A stretch of DNA of 40,900 bases from DATKIY01 sp035543875 (lineage in GTDB: Bacteria > Actinomycetota > Actinomycetes > JAHEKZ01): positions 1-40,900 of the forward strand of contig DATKIY010000217.1 in NCBI GenBank assembly GCA_035543875.1. The letters are read 5' to 3'. The notes beneath the pieces were generated by a model that ran no database searches, was not told where the DNA came from, and worked only from the letters and a program-made list of their open reading frames with translations. The translations under genes were made by a program, and so were the position numbers. Positions 16,400-24,503 of the stretch are shown here, piece by piece. The first letter of the stretch is position 1; every line of letters begins with the position of its first letter.

Positions 16400-16405
16400 A
16401 ACGAT
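16400..16405 (+). promoter_or_regulatory. -10-like AACGAT, leaderless start
   Basis: AACGAT (NANNNT) ends 6 nt before the ATG at 16412, and no purine-rich ribosome binding site lies between. It is part of the same spacing pattern seen at other genes in the window and lies only 43 bp from the divergent start at 16352. Confidence 0.35.
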
Positions 16406-16411
16406 CCCGCC

Positions 16412-16897
16412 ATGAGTCCGTGGCTGGAGATCGTCATTTTCGCGGTGATGATGGTTGGGTTTGTTGGACTGGTGCTCCCCGTGTTGCCTGGACTGCTGTT
16501 GATGTGGGCCGCCACGTTGGTGTGGGTGTTGCTCGACGGGGGCGGAGCCATTCGCTGGGCGACGTTCGCGATCGTCAGCGTGCTCGCTATCGCCGGGACC
16601 GCCGCCGCCACCTGGATGTCTGGCCGCAACGCGTCCGAGGTGGGGGCTCCCTGGTGGGTGCTTGCCGTCGGTGTCGTCGGCATGATCGTTGGCTTCTTCA
16701 CCATTCCGATCTTGGGTTTGCTCGTAGGAGGAGTCGGAGCGATCTGGGTTGCCGAGCTGGTCCGCCTGCGCAGCCCCCGCCTGGCCTGGGACACCACGTG
16801 GGCGGCTATCCAGGGATATGGCGTCGGTACCACCATCCAGCTGGCGGCAGGGGTCGCCGTGCTCCTGGTCTGGCTGGTCGCGGTCTGGCTCACCTAG
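16412..16897 (+). CDS. DUF456 family membrane protein
   Basis: The 161-residue protein is almost entirely membrane segments (about four to five): IVIFAVMMVGFVGLVLPVLPG, LVWVLL, IVSVLAIAGTAAATW, VLAVGVVGMIVGFFTIPILG and a C-terminal GVAVLLVWLVAVWLT. The Gly-rich paired segments and the pattern VLPVLPG with FFTIPILGLLVGGVGAIW are typical of DUF456, a broadly conserved family of unknown function. It is divergent from the SDR gene (66 bp) and followed by DUF3145. The large leftward frames over this gene are shadows. Confidence 0.85.
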   Translation: MSPWLEIVIFAVMMVGFVGLVLPVLPGLLLMWAATLVWVLLDGGGAIRWATFAIVSVLAIAGTAAATWMSGRNASEVGAPWWVLAVGVVGMIVGFFTIPILGLLVGGVGAIWVAELVRLRSPRLAWDTTWAAIQGYGVGTTIQLAAGVAVLLVWLVAVWLT

Positions 16898-17038
16898 TGG
16901 CCCTGGGCCGCCTTTCGTCGAAGACGCGCGGCCGCGGGTGGTGGTGATCCACCAGGCCATGGGGCAGAATGCCAAGTGCCCGGTTTCCACGGGGCGAGGC
17001 CGCTGGGGAAGGCGACCCTCGCAAAGGAGGCCGGAGCA

Positions 17039-17545
17039 ATGACGCACGCTTCGACGACGCGCGGTGTGGTGTTCATCCACTCAGCGCCCGCAGCGCTGTG
17101 CCCGCATGTGGAATGGGCGATCGCCGGGGTGTTGGGCGCAGAAGCCAGTCTGGAGTGGATACCGCAGCCGGCTCAGACCGCCTGCTACCGCGCCGAGCTG
17201 AGTTGGCAGGGCGCATCGGGGACCGGCGCCAAACTCGCTTCCGCCATGCGTGGTTGGCAGCACCTGCGCTATGAGATCACCGAAGAGCCGAGCGCTGGTT
17301 TTGAAGGTGAGCGCTACTCCTACACCCCGAGCCTTGGAATTTTCCACGCGGTCATGGGTGTCCACGGCGACATCGTCGTGCCTGAGGATCGACTTCGGTT
17401 CGCGATGCTCGAGGCCGAAGACGGTGGGCCGGCGCTACCGATTGCGCTGGAACAACTCATGGGTAAGCCATGGGACGACGAACTTGAAACCTTCCGCTAC
17501 GCCGGTGACGGTGCGCCGGTCCGTTGGCTGCATCAGGTGATCTAG
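17039..17545 (+). CDS. DUF3145 family protein
   Basis: AAAGGAGG at 17022-17029 fixes the ATG at 17039 (MTHASTTRGVVFIHSAP); an in-frame start at 16976 is rejected. The 168-residue product matches DUF3145 across its length (HVEWAIAGVLG, QPAQTACYRAELSWQG, WQHLRYEITEEPS, VRWLHQVI at the end). The family is actinobacterial and typically sits next to the FAS-II genes, as here, where accD lies on the opposite strand beyond a terminator. Function is not established; a role linked to lipid synthesis is only suggested by position. Confidence 0.9.
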   Translation: MTHASTTRGVVFIHSAPAALCPHVEWAIAGVLGAEASLEWIPQPAQTACYRAELSWQGASGTGAKLASAMRGWQHLRYEITEEPSAGFEGERYSYTPSLGIFHAVMGVHGDIVVPEDRLRFAMLEAEDGGPALPIALEQLMGKPWDDELETFRYAGDGAPVRWLHQVI

Positions 17546-17691
17546 GGCATTCGGTGAGCTCGGGCAGAGCTAAGGCAACGCCAAGCAATGGGAGGAACGT
17601 TCGAACCACAGACTGCATCAGGCGCGTCTAGCCGATCGACAGCCTGATGTGCTGACCGGACAGCTCCCCTTCCCAAGTCCGGTCGCGATAA

Positions 17692-17719
17692 GGCCCCCCT
17701 CGTCCGCACGAGGGGGGCC
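17692..17719. terminator. Strong bidirectional hairpin terminator
   Basis: GGCCCCCCTCGT (17692-17703) and ACGAGGGGGGCC (17708-17719) form a perfect 12-bp stem with a 4-nt loop CCGC. It lies between two convergent genes, DUF3145 (ends 17545) and accD (ends 17792), so it probably stops both transcripts. No T-run follows. Confidence 0.8.
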
Positions 17720-17791
17720 CTCGCACATCCCCGTGAACCAAGGGATGATTTTTCGCCGAATTCTGACTGAACCCTTCGATCACAGGGGCGG

Positions 17792-19243
17792 TCAGAGCGG
17801 GATGTTGCCGTGGCGGCCGCGTAGCGGGGCCGCAGCCACGATCGCTGCCGCGATGGCCGACCGAGTGCGGTCAGGAGACACGACCTCGTCGACGACGCCG
17901 AGCTCCTTGGCCTTGTCGAGGCCACCCGCGATCAGCTCATGCTCGTCAGCAAGCTCCTGCTCCATCTCGGCCCGCATGTCCTCAGGAAGCTCGGCGAGCC
18001 GTCGGCGATGCAGGATGCGGACAGCGGCGATGGACCCCATGACGGCAACCGTGGCTTGCGGCCAGGCGAAGACCTTGGTGGCACCGAGTGCCCGTGAGTT
18101 CATAGCGATGTAGGCGCCGCCGTAAGCCTTGCGGGTCACGACAGTTACTCGCGGAACGACAGCCTCGGCAAACGCGTGCAGCAGTTTGGCGCCACGACGC
18201 ACGACGCCGTCCCACTCCTGACCAACACCGGGAAGGTAGCCGGGCACATCGACAATGACCACTAGTGGAATACCGAAGGCGTCGCACATGCGGACGAAGC
18301 GCGAGGCCTTCTCGGCCGAAGGTGAGTCGAGACACCCACCGAGCCGCAACGGGTTGTTGGCGATAACGCCAACTGTGCGACCACCCAACCGTCCCAGTGT
18401 TGTCACGATGTTGGGCGCCCACCGTTCATGCAGTTCGACGCTGGTGTCGGGGTCGAGCATGCCGGCTACCAACGGGTGCACGTCGTACGCGCGCTTGGCT
18501 GATTCCGGGAGGTGACCGGACAGATCGACGTCGACAATCTCAGTCGTTGCCTCTAGCTCGCCCTGAGTGCCGAGCAACCGGGTAAGCGCTCGAGCTTTTG
18601 AAAGAGCTTCTTCGTCGCTGTCGGTGGTGATGTGGACGACACCACTACGTCGACCGTGTGGTTCTGGCCCGCCAAGCCGTTCCATGTTGACGTCTTCACC
18701 CGTGACAGAGCGAACAACCTCTGGACCGGTGACGAAGACTCTGCCGTTGGGACCGAGAATGACGATGTCGGTGAGAGCTGGACCGTATGCCGCACCGCCA
18801 GCCGCAGCGCCTAGGACGACGGAGATCTGCGGGATTCGTCCGGACGCCCGCGTCATGATGTTGAACACCTCGCCCACCGCATGCAGTGAGACGACGCCTT
18901 CAGCCAGCCGCGCCCCACCCGAGTGCCACAACCCAATGATGGGGACGTCGTCAGCCAAGGCACGGGCGTAGGCGGCCAGAATGACTTTGCATCCTTCGGC
19001 GCCCATCGCGCCGCCCATAATGGTGGCGTCGGAGGCGAAGGCAACCGCGTGTGACCCATTGACGATTCCGTGTCCGGCGAGCATGCCCGAGTCGCCGTCG
19101 GCGGTGAGTTGGACGAACGTGCCGGCGTCGAAGAAAGCAGTAAGACGCTTCTTTGGATTGCGTGGATCGTCCGCTCGGTCGATCTTTGGCTTCTTCGCCG
19201 CTGTTGTAACAGCAGGACCCTTCGCCGGTTCGGTGACCGTCAC
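17792..19243 (-). CDS. accD: Acyl-CoA carboxylase carboxyltransferase (beta) subunit
   Basis: The carboxyl-transferase subunit moves CO2 from biotin to acetyl- or propionyl-CoA, giving malonyl-CoA for FabD. The 483 residues carry both crotonase-like halves of the family: GHGIVNGSHAVAFASDATIMGGAMG with the acyl-CoA loop HSGGARLAEGV and GAAAGGAAYGPALTD in the first; GVIANNPLRLGGCLDSPSAEKASRFV, VDVPGYLPGVGQEWDGVVRRGAKLL and RKAYGGAYIAMNSR in the second, which are the biotin- and substrate-binding segments. It starts with GTG in a 4-nt overlap with fabF. The position at the end of the operon resembles M. tuberculosis accD6. The biotin-carrying alpha subunit must be encoded elsewhere. Confidence 0.93.
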   Translation of the reverse strand: MTVTEPAKGPAVTTAAKKPKIDRADDPRNPKKRLTAFFDAGTFVQLTADGDSGMLAGHGIVNGSHAVAFASDATIMGGAMGAEGCKVILAAYARALADDVPIIGLWHSGGARLAEGVVSLHAVGEVFNIMTRASGRIPQISVVLGAAAGGAAYGPALTDIVILGPNGRVFVTGPEVVRSVTGEDVNMERLGGPEPHGRRSGVVHITTDSDEEALSKARALTRLLGTQGELEATTEIVDVDLSGHLPESAKRAYDVHPLVAGMLDPDTSVELHERWAPNIVTTLGRLGGRTVGVIANNPLRLGGCLDSPSAEKASRFVRMCDAFGIPLVVIVDVPGYLPGVGQEWDGVVRRGAKLLHAFAEAVVPRVTVVTRKAYGGAYIAMNSRALGATKVFAWPQATVAVMGSIAAVRILHRRRLAELPEDMRAEMEQELADEHELIAGGLDKAKELGVVDEVVSPDRTRSAIAAAIVAAAPLRGRHGNIPL

Positions 19244-20505
19244 GAGGTGCTCCGGAATGCGAGGGCAACATTGTGGCCGCCGAAGCCGAAGGAGTTGTTC
19301 AGTGCGATCGCGCCCGGGAAGCGATCAGCCGCGAGTTTGCGCGCCTGCCCGGCAACGATGTCGAGTTTGACCTCTGGGTCGAGGTTGTCGAGGTTGATAG
19401 TGGGCGGCACGATGCGCTCGTACAACGCGAGAACGCATGCCATCGACTCGACGGCCCCGGCCGCTCCAAGCAAGTGGCCGGTCATCGACTTAGTCGAAGT
19501 AACAGCAACTTCAGAGGCGGCGTCTCCAAGCGCGGTGTGAATCGCCAGCGCCTCCGCGAGGTCGCCTTGCGGCGTGCTGGTGCCGTGGGCGTTGATGTGA
19601 ACCACATCGGCTGGAGAGCTACCAGCATCGTCCAAAGACATCCGCATGGCACGCGTTGCGCCTTTGCCCTCAGGATCTGGCTGAGCGATGTGGTGACCGT
19701 CGGCGGTAATTCCGGCCCCTGCCACCTCGGCGTAGACGCGCGCCCCACGAGCCTCAGCGTGTTCCGCGGTCTCCAACACCAGCACGGCAGCGCCTTCACC
19801 GAAGACAAACCCGTCACGTTCGGTGTCCCACGGTCGCGAGGCTGCCGCTGGGTCGTCGTTTCGCTTGCTCAAGGCGCGCATGGCAGCGAACGCCGCCAAG
19901 GGGAGCGGATGGATGCACGCTTCGGTACCGCCAACTACGACGACGTCGGCACGCCCGCTTCGGATCATCTGCAAGCCCTGCGCGACGGCTTCCGCACCCG
20001 ACGCACACGCCGACACCGGTGTGTGGACACCCGCACGTGCGCCCAACTCGAGTCCAACGATTGCCGCTGGACCGTTGGGCATAAGCATCGGGATGGTGTG
20101 CGGACTAACTCGGCGCGGACCAGACTCGCGCAGCACGTCCCACTGACCGAGGAGCGTGAGGGCCCCACCGATGCCAGTGGCAATGCTGACGGCGAGGCGC
20201 TCAGGGTCGACCGTAGGACTGCCAGCGTCCTGCCACGCTTCGCGGGCCGCGATGAGCGCGAGTTGTTGAGTGCGGTCGAGCTTGCGCGCTTCGACTCGAT
20301 CCAACGCGTCCATGGGGTCGACTGCTGCCGACGCCGCAAATGTCACCGGCAACTCCGACGCCCACTCCTGGGTGAGTGAGCGAACGCCGGAGCGACCGGC
20401 CAGTAAGCCTTCCCAGGTCGACGTGACATCGCCGCCGACCGGCGTCGTAGCGCCAAGCCCGGTGACAACGACCGTCGAATCGTCCGACCTGGAGGAGCTC
20501 GCCAT
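19240..20505 (-). CDS. fabF: Beta-ketoacyl-ACP synthase II
   Basis: Condenses malonyl-ACP with the growing acyl-ACP. The 421-residue thiolase-fold enzyme has the Cys-His-His triad of condensing enzymes: C167 in VSACASGAEAV, H307 in NAHGTSTPQGD and H344 in SMTGHLLGAAG, with K339 nearby. The C-terminal NNSFGFGGHNVALAF is the conserved end. Only one elongating KAS gene is present in the cluster, not the kasA/kasB pair of mycobacteria. It starts 3 nt after the acpP stop and overlaps accD by 4 nt, so all three are co-translated. Confidence 0.95.
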   Translation of the reverse strand: MASSSRSDDSTVVVTGLGATTPVGGDVTSTWEGLLAGRSGVRSLTQEWASELPVTFAASAAVDPMDALDRVEARKLDRTQQLALIAAREAWQDAGSPTVDPERLAVSIATGIGGALTLLGQWDVLRESGPRRVSPHTIPMLMPNGPAAIVGLELGARAGVHTPVSACASGAEAVAQGLQMIRSGRADVVVVGGTEACIHPLPLAAFAAMRALSKRNDDPAAASRPWDTERDGFVFGEGAAVLVLETAEHAEARGARVYAEVAGAGITADGHHIAQPDPEGKGATRAMRMSLDDAGSSPADVVHINAHGTSTPQGDLAEALAIHTALGDAASEVAVTSTKSMTGHLLGAAGAVESMACVLALYERIVPPTINLDNLDPEVKLDIVAGQARKLAADRFPGAIALNNSFGFGGHNVALAFRSTS

Positions 20506-20508
20506 GGT

Positions 20509-20754
20509 TCAGGCACCCGCCTGCTGGATGTACGAGACAGCGTCTCCAACCGTGCGCAGATCCTTGACATCGTCGTCCGGAATCTTCACGCCGAACTTCT
20601 CTTCGGCCGCGACGACTACCTCGACCATGGAGAGTGAGTCGATATCGAGATCGTCGGTGAACGACTTGTCGAGCTGGACGTTGTCGACGGGAACGCCGGC
20701 AACCTCGTTGACGATCTCGGCGAGGCCGCCGAGAACTTCCTGCTGATCCGCCAT
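20509..20754 (-). CDS. acpP: Acyl carrier protein
   Basis: The 81-residue acidic protein holds the fatty acyl chain on a phosphopantetheine arm attached to S40 in the DLDIDSLSMVEV motif. AAGGAG precedes the ATG at 20752-20754. It lacks the C-terminal extension of mycobacterial AcpM, so it is of the ordinary bacterial length. It lies between fabH (119 bp upstream, the widest gap in the operon) and fabF (3 nt downstream). Confidence 0.96.
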   Translation of the reverse strand: MADQQEVLGGLAEIVNEVAGVPVDNVQLDKSFTDDLDIDSLSMVEVVVAAEEKFGVKIPDDDVKDLRTVGDAVSYIQQAGA

Positions 20755-20873
20755 CGGAACTCCTTGTTTTCGTTACTTGCTATCTGACCGAACGTTTTCC
20801 TTGTTTAGTTGAAGTCTCGTGCGGTAGTGCGTCCTGCTCTGGTGAAGCAGCTGATTACTCGCTGGTTTGGTTG

Positions 20874-21878
20874 CTAAGGAAGTACCACGACCTGGGCTGA
20901 GTAGACCAGACCCGCACCAAAGCCAATCAGCAAGGCGAGGTCGCCACTTTTTGCCTGTCCGGTCTCTAGCATGCGCGCCATCGCCAGGGGGATGGACGCT
21001 GCTGAGGTATTTCCGGTCTCGGCAATATCCCGCGCGACGGAGACTGACGACGGAAGCGAGAGCTGCTTGATCATGGCGTCGGTGATGCGCATGTTGGCCT
21101 GGTGAGGGATGAACGCGTCGAGCTGGTCGACGGTGATTCCTGCTGCGTCGAGTGCCTGCTGAGCCACCTTCGACATCTCGAACACTGCCCAACGGAAGAC
21201 CTGCTGTCCGCTCATCTGCAGCGAAGGAAAGGCGTGGCCGGGTTCGTCGCGCAGCGTGGTCCAAAAGACGTCTTGCATGATCGCGTCAGCTTGGGCACCG
21301 TCAGATCCCCAGACGACAGGACCAATTGCTGGCTCGTCCGACGGTCCTACGACGACGGCTCCCGCTCCGTCGCCGAAGATGAACGCGATGCTGCGGTCGT
21401 TGGGGTTGACCATGTCGGAGAGCTTCTCGACGCCGACGACCAGCACATGGTGTGCGCTGCCGCCGCGGATCATGTCCTGCGCGAGGCTGAGCCCATAGCT
21501 AAAACCTGCGCACGCAGCACTGATATCGAATGCAGCAGGCTCGTTCGTCCCCAGTCTGAACGCAAGTTCGGCGGCAGCTGAGGGTGTTTGCGTGAGATGT
21601 GTGACCGTTCCTACGATCACGGCGTCAATCTGGTCGACACTCACGCCGGACGCGGCGATCGCTTTCTCTGAGGCTGCCACCGACATCTCAACCACACCCT
21701 CATCTGGGGCGGCGAAGTGTCGCGTGACGATTCCGGAGCGTTCTCGGATCCACTCGTCAGAGGAGTCGATGTGCTCGATAATTTCGGCGTTGGTGACGAC
21801 GCGTGACGGGCGATACCCACCAACGCCGAGGATTCGCGCGTACGCGGCGCCGGGACGTGGTTCAAGCCGTCCACTCAT
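20874..21878 (-). CDS. fabH: Beta-ketoacyl-ACP synthase III
   Basis: Starts fatty acid synthesis by condensing an acyl-CoA primer with malonyl-ACP. The 334-residue sequence has the FabH triad C123 (AACAGFSYG), H259 (FIPHQAN) and N290 (ETGNTSAASIP). GWPxR-type residues of the CoA site are replaced by RERSGIVTRHF, normal for the family. The ATG at 21876-21878 overlaps the fabD stop in ATGA. Which primer it uses (acetyl-CoA or branched acyl-CoA) cannot be read reliably. Presence of fabH inside the operon resembles Streptomyces and differs from M. tuberculosis. Confidence 0.95.
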   Translation of the reverse strand: MSGRLEPRPGAAYARILGVGGYRPSRVVTNAEIIEHIDSSDEWIRERSGIVTRHFAAPDEGVVEMSVAASEKAIAASGVSVDQIDAVIVGTVTHLTQTPSAAAELAFRLGTNEPAAFDISAACAGFSYGLSLAQDMIRGGSAHHVLVVGVEKLSDMVNPNDRSIAFIFGDGAGAVVVGPSDEPAIGPVVWGSDGAQADAIMQDVFWTTLRDEPGHAFPSLQMSGQQVFRWAVFEMSKVAQQALDAAGITVDQLDAFIPHQANMRITDAMIKQLSLPSSVSVARDIAETGNTSAASIPLAMARMLETGQAKSGDLALLIGFGAGLVYSAQVVVLP

Positions 21879-23059
21879 GAGTTGACCTCATGGGGGTGTA
21901 AGCGCACGACCGGTTGTCCTGGGCCGACCGGGTCGCCATCTTCGGCCAACCACTCAACGATCGTTCCACCGTGCGGCGCAACGATGGGTTGCTCATCGCG
22001 GTTGGTGACGATGCGCCCAACGAGCGCACCGGACTCAAGGTCATCGCCAACCTTGACGTCCGCGTGGTGGAACATGCCTTTGGCTGGGGCGACCAACATG
22101 CGCCAGCTCGGTGTGGTCGACATGGGGCTGGGGCTGCCGTGGCGTTCGACCAGGTCGCGCGCGGCCTCGATGTCGTCAGGGGTCTTGAGCGCGACGATCT
22201 CAATGCCCGGTAGTGAGCGCTTAGCCAGGCCGGCGAGTGTTCCGGCTGGTGGCACCTCGATCAGTGCAGTAACGCCGAGCTCGCTCATGGTTCGCATGCA
22301 GAGATCCCAGCGCACCGGATTGCTGACCTGCAGGACGAGTCGTTTGAGATACTCACGACCACTTTGCACCACGGCGCCGTCTGCGTTCGACAGTAGGCGA
22401 GTGCGCGCGTCGTGAGTAGACACGGCCTTGGCATACGAGCCGAGCACCTCGACGGCGGGTTGCATGTAGTGAGTGTGGAACGCGCCAGCGACTGATAGTG
22501 GTCGCAGTCGTGCGCCCTCTGGCGGGTCGTCGTGAAACGCCGCCAAATCCGTTTCGCTCCCAGCAGCGACGATTTGCCCGCCGCCGTTGTTGTTTGCGGC
22601 AGTTAGGTTGTGCTTTTCGATGCTTGCCTGCACAACGTCGGGGTCGCCGCCGAGCACGGCTGTCATTCCGGTCTTGGTTGCGGCCGCGGCTGTGGCCATG
22701 GCCTTTCCACGTTCGCGAACGAACACCATCGCCTGCTCGGCGGAGATGACGCCAGCGGCGGCGGCCGCTGTAATTTCGCCGACGGAGTGACCGGCGCCGA
22801 TCCCGACCAACTTGAACGCGTCGGTGGGGTGGGGGAAGAGACTAAGAAGTGAGACCAGTCCGGCGCCCACCAGAAGTGGCTGCGCAATGGCCGTGTCTCT
22901 TATCTCGTCCGCGTCGGCCTTGGTGCCGTAGTGAATGAGATCGAGGTTGGCGCAGGCGGACAGCCATCGAAGTCGATCTTCGAACCCGGGTAGTTCGAGC
23001 CAGGGTTGGAGGAAGCCAGGGGTCTGAGCGCCCTGTCCTGGCGCGACGATGACAAGCAC
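21875..23059 (-). CDS. fabD: Malonyl-CoA:ACP transacylase fused to a lysine-less biotinyl/lipoyl-like domain
   Basis: Loads malonate onto ACP. Residues 1-300 form the transacylase: oxyanion GQGAQTPGF (8-16), catalytic GHSVGE with S92, and H195 in GAFHTHY. A linker (about 303-317) leads to a second domain (318-390) with two matching half-motifs, VAPAKGMFHHADVKVGDDLESGALVG and VAPHGGTIVEWLAEDGDPVGPGQPVVRL, the hammerhead of biotinyl/lipoyl domains. The expected modified lysine in the E-A-M-K-M turn is missing (VTNRDEQPI). Usual FabD is about 310 residues, so the extra 80 are an addition. GTG start, AAGGTGG ribosome binding site. A docking or assembly role is inferred. Confidence 0.92.
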   Translation of the reverse strand: MLVIVAPGQGAQTPGFLQPWLELPGFEDRLRWLSACANLDLIHYGTKADADEIRDTAIAQPLLVGAGLVSLLSLFPHPTDAFKLVGIGAGHSVGEITAAAAAGVISAEQAMVFVRERGKAMATAAAATKTGMTAVLGGDPDVVQASIEKHNLTAANNNGGGQIVAAGSETDLAAFHDDPPEGARLRPLSVAGAFHTHYMQPAVEVLGSYAKAVSTHDARTRLLSNADGAVVQSGREYLKRLVLQVSNPVRWDLCMRTMSELGVTALIEVPPAGTLAGLAKRSLPGIEIVALKTPDDIEAARDLVERHGSPSPMSTTPSWRMLVAPAKGMFHHADVKVGDDLESGALVGRIVTNRDEQPIVAPHGGTIVEWLAEDGDPVGPGQPVVRLHPHEVNS

Positions 23060-23125
23060 GTGCCCACCTTGGTCGACGTTGCGGGTGATCCGTGTACCGG
23101 CCGCGACGACGTTGCGACCAGGGAT

Positions 23126-23142
23126 TTGTAGGAATCCTACAA
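23126..23142. promoter_or_regulatory. 17-bp palindrome, candidate FasR operator upstream of fabD
   Basis: TTGTAGGAATCCTACAA is a perfect inverted repeat (8-bp arms around a central A) and spans the stop codon of the PucR-type regulator gene. It lies 66 bp upstream of the fabD start codon, where the regulator homologue in Streptomyces (FasR) is known to act on the fabD promoter. Its length suits a dimeric helix-turn-helix protein. That it is the FasR site is inference. Confidence 0.5.
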
Positions 23143-24321
23143 CCGGGGCCGCGGTCGGTCGTCGAGGCGACCCAGCGTGAGGGCCACCTTGAGGGTAAAT
23201 GCGTCGCGTGGCTCGGTGGGTGTGCGGCCGCAGACCTCCGCGATTCGGCGCATCCGGTAGCGCACGGTGTTGGTGTGCACGAACAACTGACGAGCTGCGC
23301 CCTCGAGCGACGGTGACTGTTCGAGTACAGCTGCGGCCGTGTCCAGCAGGCCACCTCCGGCTTCAACGAGGGGGCGGTAGACCTGCTCGACGAGTCGGCG
23401 GCGGGCTTCTTCGTCTCCGTCGAGGGCTCGTTCGGGGAGGAGCTGATCTGAGGAGACGGGCCGCGGCGCATCGGGCCATGCTGCCGCCGCGCGAAAGCCG
23501 GACAACGCGGCCGATGCTGATCCCGGAGCGGCTGACAGGTCCGGGACCACTGGTCCCACGACGACCGGTCCGGAACCGAAGGCCGTTGCAAGCTGCGCGG
23601 CGGCTGGCAGTGGGTCGACGCTTTGGCCGAGGTCGCCGCCGAAGACCGCAACCAGCTCGTGGCCATGAACGCCAGTGACCACGTCGAGGCCAGCGTGCCT
23701 GGACGCTCGGCGCAGTGCGTCGACCACGGTTGCAGCGGTGGCATCAGGGGTCTGACCTGCAACGGCGAACACGTGCGGTGAGGCACGCCAGCCAAGTGCC
23801 GCGGCCCGTGAACGTACTTCGTCATCGAACTCGCCGCGTAACAATGAGTCGGCCAACAGTGCTTCTAACCTCGCGTCCCAGGCGCCCCGCGCCTCGGCGG
23901 CTCCCGCGTAAACCTCTGCCGCTGCGAATGCCACCTCACGCGCGTAGACAAGTACAGACTCACGAAGCTGGCTTTCGTCTCCTGGTGCGGCGAGTTCTGC
24001 GCTGCGTTCCTCGACCACCTCGATGGTGACGCGAACCAGTTCCACCGTTTGTTGCAGCGAGACAGCGCGAGTGAGCTCGCGGGGTGCTGAGCCAAACACG
24101 TCAGCGGTGATGGTGCGTGCTGCCTCAGGGCGGCCGTACCACTCAACGAATGCGCCGATACCCGCTTGCGCTACCAAGGTGATCCACGAACGGTCCTCGG
24201 CTGCCATTCCGCGAAACCAGGGGAGGGTTGCTTCCATGCGGGTCATAGCTTCGCTGGCCAGGTCGCCGGATGCCCGTTCCAATCGACGAACGGTCGCGGC
24301 ACTTGCTCGGGCAGTCGGCAC
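23137..24321 (-). CDS. fasR: PucR-type transcriptional regulator of fatty acid synthesis (FasR-like)
   Basis: The 394-residue protein begins at GTG 24319-24321, with TACGCT 6 nt upstream. Its middle part (about 140-300) resembles the GGDEF-like region of CdaR/PucR proteins, and its C-terminal 60 residues hold the PucR helix-turn-helix (SLEGAARQLFVHTNTVRYRMRRIAEVCGR). Position directly before fabD matches FasR of Streptomyces coelicolor, which activates the fabD operon, and Rv2242 of M. tuberculosis. Note that the M. tuberculosis protein named FasR is a different, TetR-family regulator. Regulation of this operon is inferred from position, family and the adjacent palindrome. Confidence 0.88.
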   Translation of the reverse strand: MPTARASAATVRRLERASGDLASEAMTRMEATLPWFRGMAAEDRSWITLVAQAGIGAFVEWYGRPEAARTITADVFGSAPRELTRAVSLQQTVELVRVTIEVVEERSAELAAPGDESQLRESVLVYAREVAFAAAEVYAGAAEARGAWDARLEALLADSLLRGEFDDEVRSRAAALGWRASPHVFAVAGQTPDATAATVVDALRRASRHAGLDVVTGVHGHELVAVFGGDLGQSVDPLPAAAQLATAFGSGPVVVGPVVPDLSAAPGSASAALSGFRAAAAWPDAPRPVSSDQLLPERALDGDEEARRRLVEQVYRPLVEAGGGLLDTAAAVLEQSPSLEGAARQLFVHTNTVRYRMRRIAEVCGRTPTEPRDAFTLKVALTLGRLDDRPRPRL

Positions 24322-24327
24322 GACAGC

Positions 24328-24333
24328 AGCGTA
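24328..24333 (-). promoter_or_regulatory. -10 element TACGCT, leaderless start of fasR
   Basis: On the reverse strand TACGCT (TANNNT) ends exactly 6 nt before the GTG at 24319-24321, and no ribosome binding site precedes the GTG. The fasR mRNA is therefore likely leaderless, whereas fabD has its own ribosome binding site. Confidence 0.5.
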
Positions 24334-24503
24334 GGCAGGAGGTGGTTTGCTTCGCTGGACGGGTTGTGGATCACCTACAACGACTCAGTGCCGGTTTTTG
24401 CCGTCGCTAGGGTGGATTTGGGAACAGAATCCGGAGCGCGAGGCGTTGCTCAGGGGCCGCGCAGGCACCGGCCCTGGCGGATTGGCAGATGAGGAGCCGC
24501 TCC

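Noticed and set aside
16364..17080. Long leftward open frames (up to 238 codons) opposite DUF456 and the DUF3145 leader
   Set aside because: They lie antisense to two well-supported genes, are rich in Arg/Pro/His/Gln and show no family motif.
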